From NCBI GenBank assembly GCA_902461565.1, contig CABPYL010000003.1:1-64000 (forward strand): a DNA stretch of 64,000 nt, given 5' to 3'. The notes under the pieces were generated by a model. The model was given only the letters and a program-made list of their open reading frames with translations. It was not told the origin of the DNA and did no database searches. Both the position numbers and the translations under genes were made by a program. Below are positions 1 through 8,706 of this stretch, piece after piece. The stretch's first letter is position 1. Every line of letters starts with the position of its first letter. The DNA comes from an uncultured Porphyromonadaceae bacterium (GTDB lineage Bacteria > Bacteroidota > Bacteroidia > Bacteroidales > Muribaculaceae).

Positions 1-11
1 AAATGGTAGCA

Positions 12-19
12 CAAAGATA
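12..19 (-). promoter_or_regulatory. -7 element of a leftward promoter
   Basis: CAAAGATA on the plus strand reads TATCTTTG on the minus strand and matches the Bacteroidetes -7 consensus TAnnTTTG. No convincing TTTG lies 19-20 nt upstream of it. It would serve a gene that lies off the left edge of the window. Confidence 0.3.
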
Positions 20-29
20 ATAAAAAATT

Positions 30-55
30 TTGACACCTCCAAGCTTGAGTGTCAA
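30..55. repeat. Inverted repeat TTGACAC/GTGTCAA
   Basis: TTGACAC (30-36) and GTGTCAA (49-55) are perfect inverted arms around a 12-nt loop, between the possible leftward promoter and the promoter of the first gene. It could be an operator or a hairpin; nothing in the sequence decides between these. Confidence 0.35.
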
Positions 56-116
56 TAAGATTCGCCAGTCCCATAATTTAATTCTGTCAAAGACCCGGTC
101 AAATCCATGCGGAAAA

Positions 117-148
117 TTTGATTATATATTGCCGATTGGCTATCTTTG
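117..148 (+). promoter_or_regulatory. Promoter of the membrane HTH regulator
   Basis: TTTG (117-120), a 20-nt spacer and TATCTTTG (141-148) match the Bacteroidetes sigma-ABfr consensus. Transcription would start near 154, just before the small upstream ORF at 157. Confidence 0.75.
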
Positions 149-156
149 CCACCGAT

Positions 157-201
157 ATGACAGAATTGCAACCAAAATCATGTAGTATTGAAATCCGATG
201 A
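157..201 (+). CDS. Possible 14-codon leader peptide (uORF)
   Basis: The ATG at 157 is the first one downstream of the predicted transcription start. It opens a frame of 14 codons encoding MTELQPKSCSIEIR. The TGA stop at 199-201 overlaps the ATG at 198 of the next gene (ATGA). Such an overlap usually means translational coupling. Whether the peptide matters or only the act of translating it is unknown. The alternative is that this is chance and ribosomes start directly at 198. Confidence 0.35.
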   Translation: MTELQPKSCSIEIR

Positions 202-1184
202 AATCACTGTTTTACATAGTCATTCTGCTTGTAGTATCGGGATGCGCATACACAAGTTCTGTGTCGGTGAAAGAGTTCGACGAAGCTGAACGACTTATGC
301 TGTCCGACCCCGAAGCGGCTCTCGGAAAGCTAAACGGATTTGATGTATCGGAATTCGAGGATTCAGCCGTAATGGCCCGGTGGGCACTGCTCTATTCCGA
401 AGCATTGGTGGCAAACCGGCTCTCTGCCCCTACAGACACTATAGTAAATATCGCAGTCGATTATTACGGACGGCATAACCGGACAGACGAATATAACAAA
501 GCGTCGCGGTTGAAAACGCTGATCAGGAACGAAGGCAATTCCGACGCGCTTGCGACAGCCCTGTATCTGCAAAAAGAAAAAGAGTTTATGCTCTATAAAG
601 AAAGGGCTGCACGCGAACGGTATATGCTTGCAGGCATGGCCTTTCTGCTGCTCGCAGCCGGCCTGATTGTATGGATGCGCCAGCGTATCAGGTTACAGAA
701 CATTCAGAACAACGCGCTCATGGCCGAGGCCTCCAGTCTTAAAAATCAGGTTGAAGACGGGCGCGACAACGTCTGCCGTCTGGAAACGACCCTGCATGGC
801 TTGCTTGATACGCGCTTTGCTCTGATAGACGCCCTGTGCCAGACGTATTATGAGACACAAGGTACAAAAACGGAAAAGAAGGCGATAGTAGAGAAAGTAA
901 AAAGCGAAATAGAATGCGTCCGCACGGATTCATTCGCCGACATGGAGAAAGCCGTAAACGACTGCCGCGACAATATCCTCGCGACCGTCAGAGAAGATTT
1001 TCCGGAGATAAAACCCGACGACTACCGGCTGCTTGTGTATCTTGCCTGCGGTCTTTCGACACGCACAATCAGTCTGCTCCTTGACGAGACTGTCGATGTA
1101 ATCTATAAACGTAAATCGCGATTGAAAGCACGGCTGAAAAACGCCGGAAAACCATCTTCTGTCCGGATTATAGACCTTTTCTGA
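198..1184 (+). CDS. Membrane-anchored TPR-like/HTH regulator
   Basis: The 328-residue protein starts with a lipoprotein-like signal ending at Cys16 (VVSGC). A helical, TPR-like stretch runs to about residue 135, followed by a transmembrane helix at about 142-160 and a coiled coil at about 161-200. The last 55 residues resemble a LuxR-type helix-turn-helix (YLACGLSTRTISLLLDETVD). This order suggests a one-component regulator that senses in the periplasm and binds DNA in the cytoplasm, as in many Bacteroidetes TPR-TM-HTH proteins. It has its own promoter and lies 134 bp upstream of an outer membrane receptor gene, which may be its target. No kinase or receiver domain is seen. The DNA-binding function is inferred from the C-terminal pattern only. 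Confidence 0.7.
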   Translation: MKSLFYIVILLVVSGCAYTSSVSVKEFDEAERLMLSDPEAALGKLNGFDVSEFEDSAVMARWALLYSEALVANRLSAPTDTIVNIAVDYYGRHNRTDEYNKASRLKTLIRNEGNSDALATALYLQKEKEFMLYKERAARERYMLAGMAFLLLAAGLIVWMRQRIRLQNIQNNALMAEASSLKNQVEDGRDNVCRLETTLHGLLDTRFALIDALCQTYYETQGTKTEKKAIVEKVKSEIECVRTDSFADMEKAVNDCRDNILATVREDFPEIKPDDYRLLVYLACGLSTRTISLLLDETVDVIYKRKSRLKARLKNAGKPSSVRIIDLF

Positions 1185-1266
1185 CGGTTGGTCAGACCTT
1201 AGCAGCAACATCCTCTATAGACTATTGATTTACAACCACTTCTAAATCGAGCTGTCAGACTTTTTA

Positions 1267-1299
1267 TTTGGCTTGGACGAGTGTCTGTGAGTATTTTTG
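1267..1299 (+). promoter_or_regulatory. Promoter of the TonB-receptor-like gene
   Basis: TTTG (1267-1270), a 21-nt spacer and TATTTTTG (1292-1299) match the consensus. The predicted transcription start near 1305 lies only about 14 nt before the ATG at 1319 and excludes the upstream in-frame TTG at 1268 as a start. Confidence 0.75.
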
Positions 1300-1318
1300 C
1301 ATCAAAAAAATCACTCAC

Positions 1319-3400
1319 ATGAACACTAAAATTTTCATTACAATTCTATCCGCAGTTCTTGCGGCGAGCACCGGCAACGCACAGAATCCGGAGGGTTCCG
1401 ACAGCATCACACAGCAGCTAAAGGAGGTAGTTGTAACGGCAAAACAACCGGCCACAAAACTTGTCGGAACCACACTCGTATCAACCATTCCGGGCAGTAG
1501 TCTGGCAGATCTTGGCAATGCTCTTGACGTCCTTGCCCGCTTGCCGATGATAAAAATAGAGGACAATACTGTCGGCGTAATCGGAAAAAACAACATTGAA
1601 ATATATATTGACGGGCGTCCCATGCGCGACAATAATGAACTGCAACAGCTTCTTTCCTCCAATATGAAAAAGGTGGAATTGCTCATGGCTCCCGGTGCCG
1701 CATATGCCAGCACAACAGGCGCAGTGCTGAAAATCACTACCCGCCGGAATTTCATCCACGGGCTGTCGCTGACAGAACAGTTTCAGCTACAGCGGCGCCG
1801 CAAATGGTCGGTAATGGATTTTTTCGCAGCGAGTTACCGTACCGGAGGCTGGGAAGTGTTCGCCAACGGGTCTGTCAACCGCAACAGCTCTATTATCAAA
1901 GGCACAACTACAAACGCCCTTATGTACAACGGCAAGGAAACTATAGTCGGAAGCAGTCAGAACAACTCGTCTCCAGCGACTACAGGTACTGTGAAAGCCG
2001 GATTCAACTATGCCAAAGGCTCGCAGTCTTTCGGTGCCTATTACCGCTACAACCCCGAGCGTGGCCATTTTACCAACAACGGTTCGGAATGGCTTGACAA
2101 TGAAACACCTCTACAAAGAGATATAACAAAAAAGATCCGCGCACACTGCCATCTTGCATCGCTGTACTACGAAAATACCTTTGCCGACCGCTTTCTGCTG
2201 CATTTCGACGGAGATTTCCGCCGGTCGCATACATGCAACAGCAATGCGACATCCTATCCGCACTCCGATAATGCGGATGTACGCTCAACAGACACACGTA
2301 AATCAACCGTATGTGCCGGAAAGCTATATCTAAACATGCCTCTGTGGAGCGGAGATCTGACAGTGGGAACCCAGAACAGTTATACGCATACAACGCTCGA
2401 CTATAAAATGTTGAACGCGCAGGTGAACGAATATATACCTTCCTCTCTTACAGATGCACGACAGACGTCAGCGGCGGCGTTTGCATCGTGGTCGCGTATG
2501 TTCGGCAAGCTTTCTATGACAGCAGGCGCGAGATACGAATATGTAGATTACGATTTTAAGGTTGACGGCAAACGCGATGAAAATGTAAGCAGGAGGCATC
2601 ATCTCCTCACGCCGGATGTTTCGGTTGGATATACTTTCAGCGACAATGCTCAGATGAGTCTAAGCTACAAAATGGCAACCGTAAAACCTCCATACTCTCA
2701 GCTTACCGGAGCTCTGACCTATACGGGCTTGCACGAGATTGAAGGAGGCAACCCGGCATTGCGTGATGAACGGATGCACAACGTACAGCTGTTCGGTATG
2801 TGGAACGATTTTATGCTTCAGGCCGATTTAACACGCAGCATCGACACATACGCCTTTGTAAAACAACAATATCCGGCCCGCAATCTGCAACTGCTGCTGC
2901 ATCCAGTAAACATCGATGTGTCTGCTTTAAATCTATATCTTGTATGGAGCAAGCCAATCCGGCGCTGGATTCCAAGCGTAACTATCGGGATGTACCGCCA
3001 ATGGCTCGCTCTCGACAATACTCGATATGACAAACCGATCTTTTCATACTATTTTGAAAATACTTTTTCATTGCCGCAAGGATGGTCTGTTACCGCAGAC
3101 ATAAACGGTCAATCGCAAGGCGATATGCACACAAACCGCTTTGGCACAACCTTGTTTACTCTGAATGCTTCGGTTGGCAAGACATTCCTGAACAAATCGT
3201 TGACAGTGAAACTGACGGCAACCGACATTTTCAATACTGCCAATAACGACTGGAGCATGGACACATACGGAGTATTTGTTGATAAGCGACAAAGCTATGA
3301 CCGCCGGGGAGTATCGCTCGGAATAATCTACAGCTTCCAGCCCCGCAAGAGCGGATATAAAGGCGCGGCTGCGGCAGAAGAAGAACTGAACCGCCTGTAA
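1319..3400 (+). CDS. TonB-dependent receptor-like outer membrane beta-barrel protein
   Basis: The 693-residue product starts at ATG 1319, giving a clean signal peptide (MNTKIFITILSAVLAASTGNAQ) behind the promoter. A TonB-box-like segment (KEVVVTAK) and a short plug domain (about 40-140, with IDGRPM and the TG.VLKITTR ending) precede a long beta-barrel. It looks like the outer membrane beta-barrel family (OMP_b-brl) of Bacteroidetes. The carboxypeptidase-regulatory-like domain that often precedes the plug is absent. The tail ends in EEELNRL, typical for the family. The ligand cannot be deduced. It sits between the membrane HTH regulator and a LytS/LytTR pair, so expression is probably signal-controlled. 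Confidence 0.8.
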   Translation: MNTKIFITILSAVLAASTGNAQNPEGSDSITQQLKEVVVTAKQPATKLVGTTLVSTIPGSSLADLGNALDVLARLPMIKIEDNTVGVIGKNNIEIYIDGRPMRDNNELQQLLSSNMKKVELLMAPGAAYASTTGAVLKITTRRNFIHGLSLTEQFQLQRRRKWSVMDFFAASYRTGGWEVFANGSVNRNSSIIKGTTTNALMYNGKETIVGSSQNNSSPATTGTVKAGFNYAKGSQSFGAYYRYNPERGHFTNNGSEWLDNETPLQRDITKKIRAHCHLASLYYENTFADRFLLHFDGDFRRSHTCNSNATSYPHSDNADVRSTDTRKSTVCAGKLYLNMPLWSGDLTVGTQNSYTHTTLDYKMLNAQVNEYIPSSLTDARQTSAAAFASWSRMFGKLSMTAGARYEYVDYDFKVDGKRDENVSRRHHLLTPDVSVGYTFSDNAQMSLSYKMATVKPPYSQLTGALTYTGLHEIEGGNPALRDERMHNVQLFGMWNDFMLQADLTRSIDTYAFVKQQYPARNLQLLLHPVNIDVSALNLYLVWSKPIRRWIPSVTIGMYRQWLALDNTRYDKPIFSYYFENTFSLPQGWSVTADINGQSQGDMHTNRFGTTLFTLNASVGKTFLNKSLTVKLTATDIFNTANNDWSMDTYGVFVDKRQSYDRRGVSLGIIYSFQPRKSGYKGAAAAEEELNRL

Positions 3401-3404
3401 ATCG

Positions 3405-3444
3405 CCATTCCACAGCCCCGCAAGGCTGTTTGTCGGCGGAATGG
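3405..3444. terminator. Nested hairpin after the receptor gene
   Basis: CCATTCC (3405-3411) pairs with GGAATGG (3438-3444), and inside it ACAGCC (3412-3417) pairs with GGCTGT (3424-3429). It lies just after the receptor stop codon. There is no strong T run, so termination is possible but not proven. Confidence 0.45.
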
Positions 3445-3464
3445 GGGTGTTTGTCGATTTTTGC

Positions 3465-3496
3465 TTTGTTATTCACCGCCGAAAAGCGTATATTTG
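3465..3496 (+). promoter_or_regulatory. Promoter of the LytS/LytTR operon
   Basis: TTTG (3465-3468), a 20-nt spacer and TATATTTG (3489-3496) match the consensus. The ATG at 3509 follows only 12 nt after the -7 element, so the 5' leader would be very short. The upstream in-frame start at 3461 is excluded. Confidence 0.8.
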
Positions 3497-3508
3497 CACA
3501 TCATTGCT

Positions 3509-4606
3509 ATGGCAGCTCTCGATTTACAGACAAGCAAGCGCAAATTCATGGGCTTTTTGTCCCACGCTTTGCTAATTATCATCATTTTCATTCTTCCGGA
3601 AGTGGTGATGGCAATCACGATGCCCCGCCGGCACGCGTTCAATCTCAATATGGCTTTCTACGTAAAGACTGCCATATATATTGCCGCGTTCTATATAAAC
3701 TATTTCGTGATAATAGACCACACGCTTGCCAAAGACATGAGCAAACGGCGTGTGCTACGCTTTATACTGCTTAATCTGATAGTTCTGGCTGTCGGCATAG
3801 GAATATGCTATCTGATATCGTTCCATTATTACGGTCCACGCGGCCACCGGCGTCCGCATCTGCCGCCGCCAACGTTCTGGCAGTCCGTCATCCACCTTTC
3901 GGGCTTTATTCTGCGCGATTCAGTAATGATGATTCTCACAATCACTCTTGCACTGGCGCTGCGTCTGTCGGCCAAATGGAAGGATCTGCAGGAACAGCGG
4001 CGCGAGCTCCTCAGCGAACAGCGCGCTACCGAGCTGGACAACCTCAAAAGCCAGCTGAACCCGCATTTCCTTTTCAATACCCTCAACACAATATACGCCC
4101 TTATCGCAATAGATAGCAAGAAGGCACAGAACGCGGTCCACCGGTTGTCGAGCCTGCTACGCTACATGCTGTACGAGGACACCGGACAGGTTCCGCTGAT
4201 AAAGGAATGCGATTTCATAGAAAATTATGTATCGCTGATGCGCGAGCGTATCGCCAACCGTGAAATAAACGTGAGCATAAACGCCGGGCGCCACACCAAC
4301 ACACAGGTTCCGGCCCTACTGTTTATCCCGCTGATAGAAAATGCTTTCAAATACGGTATAACTGCCACCGACAATACTCCGATAAGCATAATGATAGATG
4401 CCGGAGAAAAAGAACTTACCTGTATGACCGTAAACGGCTTCACTCCGGCACCGGAAAACGACGACTCCGAATCGCGCAAGCGTAACTCCGGAATCGGACT
4501 GGCGAATCTGAGCCGTCGCATAAAACTGATATACGGTCCACGCGCCTCGTTAATCACAAATATCACCAACAACACCTTCACAGCAACGCTCAACATTCCA
4601 CTATGA
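3509..4606 (+). CDS. LytS-type sensor histidine kinase
   Basis: From ATG 3509 the product is 365 residues. About four transmembrane helices fill residues 16-152. A His_kinase domain of the LytS/YehU type follows, with the phospho-accepting His186 in LNPHFLFN, an N-box (PLIENAFKYG) and a G-box (GIGLANL). It should pass phosphate to the LytTR regulator encoded next. Its stop overlaps that gene's ATG (ATGA), so the pair is translationally coupled. There is no extracellular sensor domain beyond the membrane loops, so the signal is probably sensed in or near the membrane. Confidence 0.9.
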   Translation: MAALDLQTSKRKFMGFLSHALLIIIIFILPEVVMAITMPRRHAFNLNMAFYVKTAIYIAAFYINYFVIIDHTLAKDMSKRRVLRFILLNLIVLAVGIGICYLISFHYYGPRGHRRPHLPPPTFWQSVIHLSGFILRDSVMMILTITLALALRLSAKWKDLQEQRRELLSEQRATELDNLKSQLNPHFLFNTLNTIYALIAIDSKKAQNAVHRLSSLLRYMLYEDTGQVPLIKECDFIENYVSLMRERIANREINVSINAGRHTNTQVPALLFIPLIENAFKYGITATDNTPISIMIDAGEKELTCMTVNGFTPAPENDDSESRKRNSGIGLANLSRRIKLIYGPRASLITNITNNTFTATLNIPL

Positions 4607-5331
4607 ACGACAACGACGACAGCCAGAAGATAAGATGCCTTGTAGTTGACGACGAACCATTGGCGGCCGCTCTGATAAGCTCGTACGTGAACAATACGCC
4701 GTTTCTATCGCTTGCCGGAGAGGCACACTCCGCCGAAGAGGCTCTCGACCGCGTCGGGCGCGGCGATATACAGCTGGTGTTCTTAGACATACGCATGCCC
4801 CGCCTCGACGGCGTACAGCTTGCGCGCATACTGCCCAAAGATACTTTAGTTGTATTTACGACAGCATATTCCGACCATGCAGTGGAAGGTTTTCGCGTAA
4901 ATGCCCTAGACTATCTTCTTAAACCTGTGAGTTACGACGAATTCATCGAGGCCGCAATGCGCGCCCGCGACAGGCTGTTGCCCGACACCAGAACGGTACA
5001 GCCACAACCCGCGCAAAAGAAAACGCATCTCCTCGTCAAGAGCGAATACAGGCTGCTGCGCCTCGAAATATCCAAGATTATGTATATCGAGGGGTTGAAA
5101 GATTACGTAAAGATTGTTATGGCCGACGAAAAAGAACCCGTACTTTCGCTGATGAGTATAAAAAGGCTGGAAGAGGAATTGCCCGACACTTTTATGCGTA
5201 TCCACCGCTCTTTTATAGTGAATATAGATAAAGTTAGAGTGGTGGAGAAAAACTGCGTTAACATACGGGGCCAGGCAATACCGATTTCCGAAAGCTACCG
5301 CAGCAGCTTCCTGCAGCGGCTGCAAGGATAA
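4603..5331 (+). CDS. LytTR-family response regulator
   Basis: The 242-residue protein has an N-terminal receiver domain with the acidic pair (VVDDEP, Asp16/Asp17), the phosphorylation site Asp62 in FLDIRMP, and the conserved Thr (TTAY) and Lys (LLKP). A LytTR DNA-binding domain covers about residues 137-240 (VKSEYRLLRL...MRIHRSFIVNI). It is the partner of the upstream kinase. Likely targets are the genes on either side, namely the outer membrane receptor and the secreted putative glycosidase; this is inferred from position only. Confidence 0.92.
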   Translation: MNDNDDSQKIRCLVVDDEPLAAALISSYVNNTPFLSLAGEAHSAEEALDRVGRGDIQLVFLDIRMPRLDGVQLARILPKDTLVVFTTAYSDHAVEGFRVNALDYLLKPVSYDEFIEAAMRARDRLLPDTRTVQPQPAQKKTHLLVKSEYRLLRLEISKIMYIEGLKDYVKIVMADEKEPVLSLMSIKRLEEELPDTFMRIHRSFIVNIDKVRVVEKNCVNIRGQAIPISESYRSSFLQRLQG

Positions 5332-5393
5332 AACAACATGAGCAAAAACCACCTATACCTATAACCTTACATACCACACACTATACAAACTCA

Positions 5394-7553
5394 ATGCAAA
5401 TCTATAATTACAGACGCAGCTTGCTCGCACTGCTGCTTCTGGCCGCTGTAGGAATAATGGTTACACAGGCCCGCAGCACTTTATATATGTCGGGCGTAGA
5501 AGACAACGATCTTTACAAACTTCTTAAAACACATAATATCGATGTAAAACTATTCGACACACCCGCCGAGGCTGTCGAAGCCGCACCCAAAGGCGGGTCG
5601 GTGCTGTTCACCGCACCTGCCTACCCGAAGGAACCTGTTAAAATAGATGTGTCGCTGCTATCAAAAATCTACAAAGAAAAAAATCTGCGCATGTTCGCCG
5701 AATACGTAGCAGCGTTTCCGGGCATCGAAATCGCAGACTCAGTTTATACTACCCTGCTCGACCGCGGCGTAATGACCTCCGGATTCTTCCGCCCCCAGCT
5801 GCAGGCGATGGATATCCTGAACATCAACGACTGCCACGTATATCCTGCCAAGGTGAAGAATCCGCTGATATCTTTTGCCCGCGTGGCCGGTTTCGACAAA
5901 GCTGAATACGGCCTCACCGACACCAACGTTTATCCGCTCCTATGGCGCAACGGAAACGATATGCTGTCCTTCACTTGTCTAAGCAACTTCATCACCGCCC
6001 GCGGCGAACCGGCAGCAGCGTGGCAGGCTGTATGGACACACATACTGCAATGGCTCACCCACGACAAAAACCTGGCTTTCAGTGAATGGCCTATGGACCC
6101 GCATCCATCTTTCGGCCGCAACGACATTCTTCCCGCCGATGCACGACGCAACGCCGTGCGTAAAGGCGCCGACTGGCTCTACAAAGGCAAACTGATGGTT
6201 CACCCTGTATGGATGGACTCACTGTACGAATATCAGGGCACCGGCCTTTCGCCCTATGGCAAAGCTCCCACACAAGGACGACTAACCGGCGACGGCTGCC
6301 ACGGTGTTCTCGAAGGGCACGGTTCGCAGATAAAATTCGACGGCACAACGAATTACCGCTACTGGCTCCGCGCTGATGTCCAAGGTGAAGTTGCTTTCCT
6401 CCTTGCTACGGCAGGCGACCTATTAGGCGACAACAAGTACAAAAAGCATTCCGAAAACCTGCTCGATTACGTATTCTTCAGCCGCGATTTCATTGACGGA
6501 AACCGACGTACACCCGGTAATGATGCCTACGGGCTTATAAGCTGGGCCGTTACCAGCGACTCCGTTTTCTACAACGACGATAACGCCCGCCTACTCCTCG
6601 GTGCAATCGGCGCATCGTCCATCCTGAACGAAAACCGGTGGAACCAGCGTATTGTAGACTGCATTCTCGCCAACTTCCGTCTATCCAGCCGCCAGGGTTT
6701 CCTGCCCGACCGTATCGAAGAACAGGACCTGCTTCAGAATGGCCGCGAATACTACGCCGAACGCGATTTCATTTTCCCGCATCCCCACTTCGACTCATGG
6801 ATGTGGGCATGCTACTTGTGGCTATACGACAAGACGGGCTATAAGCCCCTGCTTGACAAAGCCGAGACAGCCATACGTCTCACTATGGAGGCATATCCCG
6901 ACAACTGGCACTGGACAAACGGCATACAGCAGGAACGCGCACGCATGATTCTGCCGTTGGCATGGCTTGTACGCGTGGACGATACCACTGAACACCGTGA
7001 ATGGCTCGACACAGTAGTAAACCGTCTGCTGCAAAACCAGGACGAAAGCGGCGCCATCCGCGAGGAACTCGGCGGAGAAGGCCTCGGCATGTTCGGAAAA
7101 GCAAAAAGCAACAAAGAATACGGCGTCAGCGAAGCTCCGCTGATATCTGTGAACGGCGACCCCGTTGCCGATATGCTGTATACCTCCAACTTTGCCTTCT
7201 TCTCGCTAAACGAGGCCGCGCACGCCACCGGTAATCCCGAGTACAAAAAAGCCGTTGACAAATTGTCTGACTTCCTTGTCCGCATCCAGGCAAACAGCGA
7301 AAACCAGCCGGACCTCGACGGTGCGTGGATGCGAGCTTTCGATTTCAGCCGCTGGGATTATTTTGCATCCAATGCCGATCAGGGATGGGGCGCATGGTGC
7401 ACCCTCACAGGCTGGATCCAGTCGTGGATTGTAGGCACCAACGCCCTGGTGGAGAAAAATAATTCCTTCTGGGGCCTTACCCTCGACCACAACGTAAACA
7501 AGGAATTCGAAGCCGCCAGACCTCTCCTACTCAACTTCCCCGTAAAAGATTGA
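5394..7553 (+). CDS. Secreted putative six-hairpin glycosidase-like protein
   Basis: The 719-residue protein has an N-terminal signal peptide (MQIYNYRRSLLALLLLAAVGIM, ending near VTQA). Residues 240-690 are rich in paired helices with repeated W/Y/D motifs (WMWACYLWLYDKTG, NWHWTNGIQQERARM, GWGAWCTLTGWIQSW). This resembles the (alpha/alpha)6 six-hairpin fold of several glycoside hydrolase and lyase families. The first 200 residues do not match anything I recognise. No catalytic pair can be assigned with confidence, so carbohydrate activity is inference. It follows the LytTR gene by 62 bp without a consensus promoter and may be cotranscribed with it. Confidence 0.55.
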   Translation: MQIYNYRRSLLALLLLAAVGIMVTQARSTLYMSGVEDNDLYKLLKTHNIDVKLFDTPAEAVEAAPKGGSVLFTAPAYPKEPVKIDVSLLSKIYKEKNLRMFAEYVAAFPGIEIADSVYTTLLDRGVMTSGFFRPQLQAMDILNINDCHVYPAKVKNPLISFARVAGFDKAEYGLTDTNVYPLLWRNGNDMLSFTCLSNFITARGEPAAAWQAVWTHILQWLTHDKNLAFSEWPMDPHPSFGRNDILPADARRNAVRKGADWLYKGKLMVHPVWMDSLYEYQGTGLSPYGKAPTQGRLTGDGCHGVLEGHGSQIKFDGTTNYRYWLRADVQGEVAFLLATAGDLLGDNKYKKHSENLLDYVFFSRDFIDGNRRTPGNDAYGLISWAVTSDSVFYNDDNARLLLGAIGASSILNENRWNQRIVDCILANFRLSSRQGFLPDRIEEQDLLQNGREYYAERDFIFPHPHFDSWMWACYLWLYDKTGYKPLLDKAETAIRLTMEAYPDNWHWTNGIQQERARMILPLAWLVRVDDTTEHREWLDTVVNRLLQNQDESGAIREELGGEGLGMFGKAKSNKEYGVSEAPLISVNGDPVADMLYTSNFAFFSLNEAAHATGNPEYKKAVDKLSDFLVRIQANSENQPDLDGAWMRAFDFSRWDYFASNADQGWGAWCTLTGWIQSWIVGTNALVEKNNSFWGLTLDHNVNKEFEAARPLLLNFPVKD

Positions 7554-7593
7554 TATTCTCTTAAACGACAGAGAGTATTGCGGAACTCCACGA

Positions 7594-7726
7594 ATGGCCT
7601 CCGGCCATAAATCTACATAACCGCGGACGCTTGCCGTCCGTGGAACAACTCAGACCGCTACGTGGCTGTATATCAAGTTTTTGGGCACCCCCGACGCATG
7701 CGTCGGGGGTATATGGCCTCCGGCCA
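7594..7726. repeat. Palindromic repeat element, copy A
   Basis: This non-coding element lies between convergent genes. It is bounded by two copies of ATGGCCTCCGGCCA (7594-7607 and 7713-7726). Inside are a hairpin (GGACG/CGTCC, 7625-7639), the segment GGCTGTATATCAAGTTTTTG (7664-7683) and a perfect palindrome centred on GCATGC (7687-7710, core CCCGACGCATGCGTCGGG). The second copy at 19350-19542 shares these blocks. No protein is encoded. Confidence 0.8.
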
Positions 7727-7752
7727 CTACAACGGCTACACACCATTTACTA

Positions 7753-8691
7753 TTATTCTTTCTGGTGCTTTCGTAGGTCCTGGCGGCTTTTGCTTACAGT
7801 TACCAGATATACGCCTCCAAAAATCAGCATCACGGCAAAACCTTTGATAAGATTAAAAGTGTCCATGCCCAGATAGACGGCGACTATACATGCCACTATT
7901 GGCTGAATATAATTATACATGCCCGCAACAGTGGGGCGAAGCGCTTTCTGGCCTACAACGATGAGCATATAGCTCAGGAATGTGGCACACACAACTATAT
8001 ATGCAATGCCGCCAATCATCGGAACTGACAGGTCGTGCCAACGGACATCCGAAAGAGTGTTATACGAGAATGGAAGAATGCAGATAAACGAATATGTAAA
8101 CAGCCACTTCATTATTGTAACCAAGGAATACTTATTTACAAAATCTTTGTAATACACCAAGTAAAAGGCATAGCACAGCTGAGCGAAGAGGACCAACAGA
8201 TCTCCTGCAACCGCCGTGTTACTGCCGGCGGATACCGTAGCGTGGCCTGATTGGCTGCCAACGATAAGCAATAACGCGCCACCGGCGCCGCACGCTATAC
8301 CAAGCACTTTCTTGCCCGTTATCGGTTCTTTGAGAATATAAGCGGCAAGTATCATCGCCCACAGCGGCATGCTAGTGGTGATTATAGAGGCATCCGCGGG
8401 CGACGTAAGACTCACACCAAAAATAAAACTTCCCTGATTCAGCACAATAGCGAACAGCGAAGCGAAAAACAGCGAAATCATGTCGTTGCTGCTCACATGC
8501 TCCTGCTTGCCGAACAGCGACGCTATCCAGAAAAGAATCATGGCGCCTCCCACACGCAGGTTCGTCAGCACCAACGGGCTTACCACTCCGGCCGCCATAA
8601 CCCACTTGGAGGCCGGCGACATCAGACCCCACATAACATTTGCCCCGAGCATGGAGGCATGTCCTTTCAGATTAAACTTTCCCATAAGCAT
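7753..8691 (-). CDS. EamA/DMT-family transporter
   Basis: The product of about 312 residues has ten hydrophobic helices in two repeated EamA halves, typical of the drug/metabolite transporter superfamily in the inner membrane. Characteristic stretches are WGLMSPASKWVM in the first half and a second-half EamA repeat near VVGQKALRPTVAGMYNYIQP. I start it at ATG 8691 because the promoter -7 element covers 8707-8714, which rules out the longer frame from 8709; ATG 8685 is equally possible. The substrate cannot be predicted. It is a single gene with its own promoter, convergent with the putative glycosidase gene. Confidence 0.85.
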   Translation of the reverse strand: MLMGKFNLKGHASMLGANVMWGLMSPASKWVMAAGVVSPLVLTNLRVGGAMILFWIASLFGKQEHVSSNDMISLFFASLFAIVLNQGSFIFGVSLTSPADASIITTSMPLWAMILAAYILKEPITGKKVLGIACGAGGALLLIVGSQSGHATVSAGSNTAVAGDLLVLFAQLCYAFYLVYYKDFVNKYSLVTIMKWLFTYSFICILPFSYNTLSDVRWHDLSVPMIGGIAYIVVCATFLSYMLIVVGQKALRPTVAGMYNYIQPIVACIVAVYLGMDTFNLIKGFAVMLIFGGVYLVTVSKSRQDLRKHQKE

Positions 8692-8706
8692 TCCAGAAAA
8701 ACGGTG

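Noticed and set aside
1268..1318. Upstream TTG start extending the receptor protein by 17 residues
   Set aside because: The promoter at 1267-1299 lies within this extension, so it cannot be part of the coding region of the main transcript.
7631..7876. Small frames across repeat copy A
   Set aside because: They are translations of a palindromic non-coding element and the opposite strand of a transporter gene; no conserved peptide is apparent.
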